A stretch of 6,271 nucleotides of DNA from Clostridiales bacterium. GTDB lineage: Bacteria; Bacillota; Clostridia; Lachnospirales; CAG-274. A program made the position numbers and the translations under genes. Under the pieces are notes generated by a model. The model made no database searches and had not been told where the DNA came from. It was given only the letters and a program-made list of their open reading frames with translations. Each line of letters begins with the position of its first letter. Position 1 is the first letter of the stretch. Shown here piece after piece: positions 1-6,100 of this stretch. The stretch is taken from assembly GCA_021203425.1 (NCBI GenBank), contig JAJQBF010000120.1:1-6271 (forward strand), in the 5' to 3' direction.

Positions 1-37
1 AGTTTTGAAATGTTTTTGTTATTTCAAGTGTCTACTC

Positions 38-40
38 TAA
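38..40 (+). other. In-frame TAA upstream of the readable C-domain sequence
   Basis: In the NRPS frame the 12 codons before this TAA give VLKCFCYFKCLL, which could be the amphipathic helix before the DYIKLAAAL helix of a C domain. If so, TAA interrupts an otherwise continuous frame. With only 40 bases upstream, a frameshift at the neighbouring G4 run (41-44) is equally possible: one extra G would join the other + frame reading ISSVYSKG to DYIKLAAAL. Either way the C domain is broken here as written. Confidence 0.55.
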
Positions 41-604
41 GGGGATTATATCAAGCTTGCGGCGGCTTTATATATTTATATTTCCGCTGTTACAGGCGAA
101 AAAAAGGTTGTTATAGGAAATGTTTTGGGAAACAGACGAAAGACGGAAATGGAAATGGCAGGTATGTTTGCCAATACACTTCCCCTTGTTTCGGAGTTTG
201 ACGATATAACCTTTTCCGAGGCGGCACGCAGCATAAGCGGAGAAATGTTTCGGCTTATGAAATATTCTGCTTATTCTTATGAGAATTTGAAAAATTTAAA
301 CGGTATAAAAGGCAGCATAGCCGAAGTTTCTCTCTCATATAAAACATGGGAGTTTCTTCCGAAAATAAAATCGGGCGAGGTTATAGAGTTTTTTAACGGC
401 TGTGTCGATGTACCCATAAGAATATTTGCCGAAGAATTCGAAGACAGACTCGATTTCAACATACACTATCAAACAGGCTCTTTCGACAGGGCATACATAG
501 AAAATATGGGCGAGTGCCTTAAGAGTATTTTGGCACAGGGCTTTGAAAATAAAAAAATATCCGAAATCGAGATTTTATCAGCAGAAGACATAAAGGCTTA
601 TAAT
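41..604 (+). other. C-terminal part of a condensation domain
   Basis: The translation begins GDYIKLAAALYIYISAVTGE, then VVIGN and GMFANTLPL. These match the standard C-domain core (LLAAxxxxLSRYTGQ, VVIGTP, GMFVNTLPLR). The later motifs corresponding to HQDYPFE and RDxSRNPLF are degenerate (about SAYSYENLKNL and KGSIAEVSLSY). The donor half with HHxxxDG lies outside the window, so neither catalytic competence nor the LCL/DCL/starter subtype can be judged. Confidence 0.85.
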
Positions 605-2272
605 AAGCTTAATTCCACAAAAACCGAACATAAATACGGCGATGTTACAGAATGTTTTAAGGAAAACCTTAAAAAAGACGAAGAGGCCGTTGTTTGGGAA
701 AAAGGCAGTATCACAGGGTCGGAGCTTGATATTTTAAGCGACGCAGCCGCCTGTTATATAGAGGAAAAAGGAGCAAAGGTTGTAGGGGTTAAAACCGAGA
801 GATGTCCCGAGATGACAGCGGCGGTTTTAGGCGCCCTTAAAGCCGGAGCGGCATTTATGATGGTTTCCGATGTAATAGCGGACATGGAAAAGCATTGTGA
901 TATTGTTATAGGCAGGGAGGATTTTGAAAAATTCCCCAAAAGAAAATTTCCCGAAAGGGAATATGACCCGGAGTCTACAGCCTACAGAGTTTGGACTTCC
1001 GGTTCAACAGGCAGACCCAAGTGTATAGAAATCAGCAGAAAATCTCTTATGTCAAGGCTCGAATGGGCAGACAGGGTTTTCGGTTTAAGAGGGTCAGTCT
1101 TACAGGAAACGGTTAATACATTCGACGTAGCCGTATGGGAAATGCTTTGTGTTGTTTTCGGAACAAGAAGTTGTCTGTTGGCCAACGGATATGAGAAGAT
1201 GCCCGACAAAACAGCCGAAGCAATGATTAAATATAAAATAGACACAGTTCATTTTGTGCCGTCTGTTCTCAATATGTTTATAAAATATGTTGACCTGAAC
1301 GGCATCAGGTTTCCCCACCTTAAGGCTGTTTATTCAAGCGGCGAAAAGCTGGAGACAAAAACCGTAAATGAATTTTACAGAATTATCGGAGCTGAACTTT
1401 ATAACCTTTACGGGCCGGCAGAATGCACCGTGGACGTTACAGGCTGCAAATGCAGAGAAAACAGCGAAGATATTCCCATAGGGGCTCCGGCGGATAACAC
1501 ACAAATATATATTTTAAACAATGACCTCAAGGTTATGCCCCGTGGGGTCTGGGGTGAAATATGTATAGTCGGAGAGCTTGTGGGCAAAGGCTATTTGGGA
1601 GAAGAACAAGGAGGTTATTTCACCTATAAAGGCGAAAAAGCCTACAAAACAGGCGACATAGGAAGGCTTGACTTTGACGGAGCCCTTTACATAAGGGGCA
1701 GACGTGACAGACAGGTTAAAATCAGAGGAATGAGAATTAATCTCTCGGAGATTAAAAACATTATTCTCGGTTTTGAGGGCATAAAAGAGGCGGAGGTAAT
1801 AAAAAACGGCAGCAGGGTTGAATGTTACTACTGCGGAAACTGTGACACAGAGAAAGTTAAAAAAGAAATTTTAAGCAGACTCCATGCCTATGCCGTACCT
1901 TCTGTATTTATAAAAATCGACAAGATACCTCTTACGGAAAACGGAAAGGCCGATACGGCGGCGCTTATAAAATACGGCAGCAGCCGCAAAACGGCAAAAG
2001 AAAATCTTACAAAAACGGAGAGAGAAATCTTAGCGAAGGTTCTGAAATATACCGATGCCGGAGTTGACGACAATCTGTTTGAAAAGGGGCTTGATTCTTT
2101 AAGCATACTTGAAATAGTATGTGAGCTTCAAAGAAAGGGAACAGTTATAAACTTCAGCGATTTTTATGAAGGGCTGTCTGTCAGGAGCATAGCCAAAATG
2201 ATAAACAAGCGGAGGTACTATTGCTTTATAAAGCAGGAAGACGCCGAAAGGGTTATGGTTTGTTTCCCCTAA
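41..2272 (+). CDS. NRPS module, C(partial)-A-T part, ended by an in-frame TAA inside the TE domain
   Basis: This is a terminal nonribosomal peptide synthetase module. It should select and activate an amino acid as its adenylate, load it on a carrier protein and condense it with an upstream acyl or peptidyl group in the cytoplasm. Read directly: the end of a C domain (VVIGN, GMFANTLPL), an A domain with motifs A3 (TSGSTGRPK), A4 (FDVAVWE), A5 (NLYGPAE), A7 (YKTGD), A8 (QVKIRG) and A10 (NGKAD), and a T domain (LFEKGLDSLS). The first usable start, TTG at 125, falls inside the C-domain motif VVIGNVLGNRR, so it is not a real start. C-domain homology extends back at least to about position 44, and the HHxxxDG catalytic part must lie upstream. 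The frame ends at TAA 2270-2272, but TE homology continues in frame after it. NRPS identity is very secure; whether the gene is functional is open. Confidence 0.93.
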   Translation, partial: GDYIKLAAALYIYISAVTGEKKVVIGNVLGNRRKTEMEMAGMFANTLPLVSEFDDITFSEAARSISGEMFRLMKYSAYSYENLKNLNGIKGSIAEVSLSYKTWEFLPKIKSGEVIEFFNGCVDVPIRIFAEEFEDRLDFNIHYQTGSFDRAYIENMGECLKSILAQGFENKKISEIEILSAEDIKAYNKLNSTKTEHKYGDVTECFKENLKKDEEAVVWEKGSITGSELDILSDAAACYIEEKGAKVVGVKTERCPEMTAAVLGALKAGAAFMMVSDVIADMEKHCDIVIGREDFEKFPKRKFPEREYDPESTAYRVWTSGSTGRPKCIEISRKSLMSRLEWADRVFGLRGSVLQETVNTFDVAVWEMLCVVFGTRSCLLANGYEKMPDKTAEAMIKYKIDTVHFVPSVLNMFIKYVDLNGIRFPHLKAVYSSGEKLETKTVNEFYRIIGAELYNLYGPAECTVDVTGCKCRENSEDIPIGAPADNTQIYILNNDLKVMPRGVWGEICIVGELVGKGYLGEEQGGYFTYKGEKAYKTGDIGRLDFDGALYIRGRRDRQVKIRGMRINLSEIKNIILGFEGIKEAEVIKNGSRVECYYCGNCDTEKVKKEILSRLHAYAVPSVFIKIDKIPLTENGKADTAALIKYGSSRKTAKENLTKTEREILAKVLKYTDAGVDDNLFEKGLDSLSILEIVCELQRKGTVINFSDFYEGLSVRSIAKMINKRRYYCFIKQEDAERVMVCFP
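632..1960 (+). other. Adenylation domain, predicted serine-activating
   Basis: Motifs A1 to A10 appear in order. Pocket residues, placed by aligning by eye with GrsA-PheA and EntF, are D and V (1124-1129), W (1136-1138), H before FVPS, Y and S in AVYSSGE, L before YGPAE, V and D in ECTVD, and the A10 lysine in NGKAD (1946-1948). The string D-V-W-H-Y-S-L-V-D-K differs from the EntF serine code D-V-W-H-F-S-L-V-D-K only by Tyr for Phe. Oddities: the A2-A3 segment is about 20 residues shorter than in GrsA or EntF, the P-loop ends PKC instead of PKG, and A5 has A in place of T in YGPTE. The key lysine and the A7/A8 residues are intact. Confidence 0.85.
2006..2209 (+). other. Thiolation (peptidyl carrier protein) domain
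   Basis: A short four-helix carrier domain follows the A domain. The motif DDNLFEKGLDSLSILEIV contains the phosphopantetheine attachment serine (codon 2096-2098). Typical NRPS carriers have GGxS here; GLDS is closer to acyl/aryl-carrier style, but the position directly after an A domain makes PCP the natural reading. It is joined by a short linker (about 2210-2245) to the TE domain. Confidence 0.88.
2270..2272 (+). other. In-frame TAA replacing the tyrosine of the TE motif CFPYAGG
   Basis: The frame reads ...RVMVCFP, TAA, GGGEPQSF.... The TE family has CFPYAGGxxxxF with exactly this spacing, so no insertion or deletion is needed: a single third-base change from TAT or TAC would give the stop. 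The same frame stays open to the expected TE end at 2890. Confidence 0.8.
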
Positions 2273-2890
2273 GGCGGAGGAGAACCTCAGAGCTTTAATA
2301 AAACAGCCGAAAATTTTAAGGGCGATGTTTTGGGAATATATATTTCCGAATTTTCCGAAAGTATGGGAATTGAGAAAATTGCCGAAAAGCTTGCGGAGGA
2401 GCTGCCCCTTGAAAAATATAAAGAGGTTTATGTCTACGGTCAGTGCGTAGGCTGTATGCCGGCTTTGGAGTTTGCCGAAAGAATAGGGGAAAGACTTAAA
2501 TGTTTAACTCTTGTTTCGCCCTCTGTGAAAACAGACTTGAAAATAAGAATATCCCCCTGGAGATTTCTGCCCGATAGCTTTATAAGCGGAATGCTTGTTA
2601 AGTCGGGAGGAAGGAAAATAAACTGTTCGGAAAACGCTTTGGCAAGGTTCAGATGCGACACTGAAAGATATTTCAGATATAAGCCCCGCCGTTATAACTT
2701 AGGGAGCAAATGCAGAATTAATGTTATCTATGGCGACAATGACATTTTTGTCAAAGACGGCAGGAAAACAGCCGAAAGAACATACCGCCTTACGGGTATA
2801 AAGCCCAAGGTTTACAAAATCAAAGGCGGAAAACACTTTTTAAACGAAACGCACAGCAAGGTGGTTTCGGATATTATAAACAAATCATAA
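2273..2890 (+). CDS. Thioesterase (alpha/beta hydrolase) domain, in-frame continuation of the NRPS after a stop codon
   Basis: This is the product-release thioesterase of the NRPS above, in the same frame and separated from it only by TAA 2270-2272. The strand-turn motif straddles the stop: CFP before it and GGGEPQSF after it, against the family pattern CFPYAGGxxxxF. Further on are the nucleophile elbow GQCVG (Cys codon 2444-2446), GDND with the likely catalytic Asp (about 2735-2746), and GGKHF with the catalytic His (2834-2836), followed by a normal-looking end at TAA 2888-2890. The nucleophile is Cys instead of the usual Ser. Counting from about 2249, the domain is about 210 residues, slightly compact for the family. 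Possible independent starts (TTG 2330, or an ATG near 2363) would drop the first strand and oxyanion turn, so an independent functional protein is unlikely. GGAGGAG just after the stop resembles a ribosome binding site but also encodes the conserved glycines. Confidence 0.85.
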   Translation, partial: GGGEPQSFNKTAENFKGDVLGIYISEFSESMGIEKIAEKLAEELPLEKYKEVYVYGQCVGCMPALEFAERIGERLKCLTLVSPSVKTDLKIRISPWRFLPDSFISGMLVKSGGRKINCSENALARFRCDTERYFRYKPRRYNLGSKCRINVIYGDNDIFVKDGRKTAERTYRLTGIKPKVYKIKGGKHFLNETHSKVVSDIINKS

Positions 2891-2895
2891 GCCGG

Positions 2896-2922
2896 TCGGA
2901 AGGGGAATATTATTACTTCCGA
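2896..2922 (+). terminator. Hairpin downstream of the TE, possible weak terminator
   Basis: A perfect 7-bp stem (TCGGAAG 2896-2902 with CTTCCGA 2916-2922) and a 13-nt loop lie 6 bases after the stop codon of the TE. It is followed by AGGTTTATATAAGG, only weakly T-rich, so intrinsic termination is not assured. Position suggests 3'-end formation of the NRPS transcript. Confidence 0.35.
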
Positions 2923-2934
2923 AGGTTTATATAA

Positions 2935-2965
2935 GGAAATGCGGTACTTACCAAACCGCATTTCC
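2935..2965 (+). terminator. Perfect 11-bp hairpin between NRPS and surface-protein gene
   Basis: GGAAATGCGGT (2935-2945) pairs with ACCGCATTTCC (2955-2965) around a 9-nt loop. There is no T-run after it on the + strand (GCAAAACATTCT follows), and only a weak TTATATAAA on the other side. It could be a terminator acting with the preceding hairpin, an mRNA-stabilising element, or an operator-like repeat for the next gene. Confidence 0.4.
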
Positions 2966-3004
2966 GCAAAACATTCTACTTAGATGCAGAAAATAAACTT
3001 ATGA

Positions 3005-3011
3005 AGGGAGG
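3005..3011 (+). promoter_or_regulatory. Ribosome binding site of the surface-protein gene
   Basis: AGGGAGG lies 7 bases before ATG 3019, an almost ideal Shine-Dalgarno match that fixes this start. A convincing -35/-10 promoter pair was not identified in 2891-3004. Confidence 0.85.
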
Positions 3012-3018
3012 AACGAAT

Positions 3019-3102
3019 ATGCATCTTAAAAAAATACAGAGATTAACAGCGGTGGCATTATCGTTAATAATGCTTTCATCACAGGCAGTCCCTGCGTTTG
3101 CG
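3019..3102 (+). other. Sec signal peptide
   Basis: MHLKKIQR forms a positively charged N-region, followed by a hydrophobic core (LTAVALSLIML) and the cleavage site VPAFA before ADTEQ. Cleavage is expected after residue 28 or 29. This supports both export and the ATG chosen. Confidence 0.92.
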
Positions 3103-6100
3103 GCGGACACCGAACAGGCGGATTACACAAGCGAGGCCTTTATTGAGGCTCTGCGTGTAAGCGACGAATACGCCGAGGCTCACAGCGAGGGAGTTTTTGA
3201 CTTCGTAGCCGGCAGTATGAACGTAACGGAAGGCGACAGGTCAATTGAAATTGCCGTTGTCAGAAAAGGCGGAACAGAAGGCGAGGCATCTGTTGATTTT
3301 AAGATTATCGATGTTTCGGCTAAATACGGCGAAGACTATGTTGTAAAAGTAGGGGACGGATATTTCAAGGAAACCCTTGAAGCAAACCCCGAGGCAAGAC
3401 CTCTTGTAGAGGCTTATGCCGAGGTTGACGAAATTACGGAAAACGAGGGTATTAACGAAGAAGACATAGTTGCCGTAATTGACACGGCGTCTTCAGACTC
3501 GGCGCTGACGGTAGACTCAGTTTTGGCGGCTGAAGGCATAGACTTATCGGCTGATAATGAGCCGGAAGAAGAACCGGAAGAAATAATTTCGGAAGATGCC
3601 GAGGAAGACGAAGGCTTATCCGAAACGGAGAAAGCCGAAGAAGAGCTTTCCGAAGAATCGGCGGAAGAAGATGCCGATGAAATTTCGGAAGATGAAGACT
3701 CGGAAGAGGTTATTTCGGAAGACACCGAGGAAACCGAAGACACCGAAGGAACTTCCGAAGAAACGGAACAGGAAGACGAAGAGGCTGCCGAGGCAGACGA
3801 AGACTCTGAAGAATCGGAAGAAACCGACTCAGAAGATTCAGCCGCTGTACAAGGCAAGAGCAGTGGTCTTAAAGCGGCAAGAAATGCCTACTTGGGCAGC
3901 ACCTCCGACAGAGAAAACTGGACGGAAACAGTTGACAACAGCAACAGCGAAGCCATAGATATGGCTACAGGCGAAATTATGGACTGGGCGCAGGAAATTC
4001 CCGGCGTTACCACAACTCTTACATTTGAAGACGGAGAGTATGTAAAGGTTATCACAGTTGAAATTATTGACGATAATTTATCCGAAACAGATGAACAGGT
4101 TCTGTTCTTCCTTTCAAACCCCACAGCCGGAGAGCTGGGCGATGTTTATAAGGCTTATCTCAACATTTCAGACAATGATGCAAACGAAAGACTGGGCTTT
4201 GAAATGAGCTCACCCAACGTTACGGCATCAAGAGACGAAGGAGTTGTTGAGGTTACCGTAAAGAGAACAGCCGGAACAGCTAAGTTCGGCGCTGTAAACC
4301 TTACAACAGGTGAAGTTACGGCTAAACCCGGAGTGGACTATGAGGCTGTAACAAAAGAAGTTGTGTTCCCTCAGGGCGTAACGGAGAGAACAGTTGAAAT
4401 TCCCATTCTTAAGGAAAAGGCAACTCAGGACGGCTTACAGTTTATGGTTTACCTTGACACATCGGAGGGAACAGTAAACGCCTCTAAGTCAAGTACGGTT
4501 GTTACACTTAACAACCCCGACGAAACAGCTGTAACAGCGGAAACGGAAGAAATTTCCGATGTTTCCCTCGGTTCCGATTCGGAAGAAGATGAAGAAGAGG
4601 ACGAAGACGCAGAAACGGAAACAGAAGACGGTATTTTGGGACTTCTTCACGATGAAAACGGATATTATTATGAGGTAGACTTGGGTTCGTCTTCATGGAG
4701 CGGAAGCAAATGGAAAGGCACAATATCCGTAAGCAACCAATCGAAGACGGAAGCCAAACATACGATTGATAAGCTCGATCTTTCACAGGCAACCAAGATA
4801 GAGATCGTGTGGGCAAACACCACCAAAGGTACATATTGGGAAACGAAGAAATATAAGAAGGTAACAAACTCCGGTTATTATAAGGACGGTTCTAACTGGA
4901 TTACATTTGGCGGTTCAAGTGAAACTAAATATAGAACCACCAGTACTATAACATTCGGCAGCAGCTCAAACTACAGTAAGGATGAATATACCGTTCCTAC
5001 GAGTGCAAGAAAAACCAACGGTTCAATTACTATCCATACAAAGACAAGCGGCTCGAATAAATATTCCAACTTAGTTGTTTCTTCACTTAAGGTTTATGTT
5101 TACACACCCTATTATACATTAAATATAAGCTCAGGAACAGCATCGGAAGGCGAAAACAACGATTTAAACAATTCTTATATCGATGTTAAAACATGGACTG
5201 TTGAAAGCGGAGGCACACAATATTCCTACGACAGCACAAACAATGCATGGTATACACAGCAGGGCACAACAAACATCTTAGCAGGAACAGTTACTATGTC
5301 GTCTAATGTTAAAACATCAGGCAGCACAAAATATACAACTTACGGTTCGGGTGTCACATTTACGGCAAGTATAGCAAAAGCATATGTAGACAGGGTTTAT
5401 CTTGCCGGTATATATATGACAGCAGGCAGTAATAGTGAATTTATTGAGGCCGCAGACAATTCGGTTACAGTAAACTTCGACAGCACCTTTGCCGACAAAA
5501 AAATAGGCAACAGATATACGGATGCAACCGTTACAATCGTACCCTGTTATTATGCAAAATCCGCATTTATTTACTTCCCTCAGACAACAGGTGGGCAGAT
5601 AGTAAATCATGGTACGAAGAATACAACCGATATTATGAAGGTATCGATGGTTGATACGGTTAATTTAAGAGCAGCGGCTGACGAAGGTCAGTATGTAGCA
5701 GGTTTCAGTGTTAAGACGTCAAAAGGTCAGGATACACAGTTCTATTCAAGCAACAAAAACGCTCATAATGCAACTGTGGCAAGTTTCAGAGAAAAATATA
5801 TTACAAAACCCGCCAATAACAGAATTAATACTAAAGTGGCGGAAGACAGCTCATGCTATACATGGTCTGAAAGCAACAGTGCAGTTATAACAATAGAACC
5901 TACCTCTCTTGTAACAAAGGTAACTCCTTATTATGATGTTCCTTATCTCAACTTAAGGGCAAACCCGAGAAATGCTTATAAGGACGAGGGCGTGGTTTAT
6001 TATATAGATACAGAAGATGAATCAAATACACAGGTGGCTGCAGTTGATGAAAACGGAAATGTAACTTCAATATTAATAGATCCCATGAATATGGGCGCAA

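Noticed and set aside
125..127. TTG as start codon of the NRPS
   Set aside because: It falls inside the conserved C-domain segment VVIGNVLGNRR, homology runs upstream in the same frame, and no ribosome binding site precedes it at a suitable distance.
10..201. Short + strand open frame of 63 codons at the window start
   Set aside because: It overlaps clear C-domain homology in another frame, and its translation resembles no family. At most its first dozen codons could belong to the C domain if there is a frameshift near 38-44.
2222..2235. Perfect 14-bp palindrome TGCTTTATAAAGCA
   Set aside because: It lies within the coding linker between the T and TE domains and has no second copy that I saw; an isolated AT-rich palindrome of this length can arise by chance.
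38..2272. Genome-wide reassignment of TAA to an amino acid
   Set aside because: TAA ends the TE exactly where the family ends (2888-2890), and the 1084-codon surface gene contains no in-frame TAA, so only two local events need explaining.
2275..2281. GGAGGAG just after the stop as a ribosome binding site for reinitiation
   Set aside because: No ATG, GTG or TTG in frame lies at 5-12 bases; the bases are explained by the conserved Gly-Gly-Gly-Glu codons.
2330..2332. TTG as start of an independent thioesterase
   Set aside because: It would omit the first strand and glycine turn of the fold, which are encoded in frame just upstream, and no spaced ribosome binding site precedes it.
3414..3857. 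Serine-rich 147-codon open frame on the - strand
   Set aside because: It is the antisense of the GAA/TCG-rich acidic repeat; the composition alone keeps that frame open.
3596..3958. Lys/Arg-rich 120-codon open frame on the + strand
   Set aside because: It is the out-of-frame reading of the acidic repeat (GAA runs read as AAG/AGA); the signal-peptide-bearing frame is continuous through it with clear domains on both sides.
4508..4867. 119-codon open frame on the - strand
   Set aside because: It is antisense to the surface-protein frame, with low-complexity content and no family resemblance or ribosome binding site.
5317..5610. Cysteine-rich 97-codon open frame on the - strand
   Set aside because: The cysteines come from reverse-complemented GCA/ACA codons of the surface protein; no supporting start signals.
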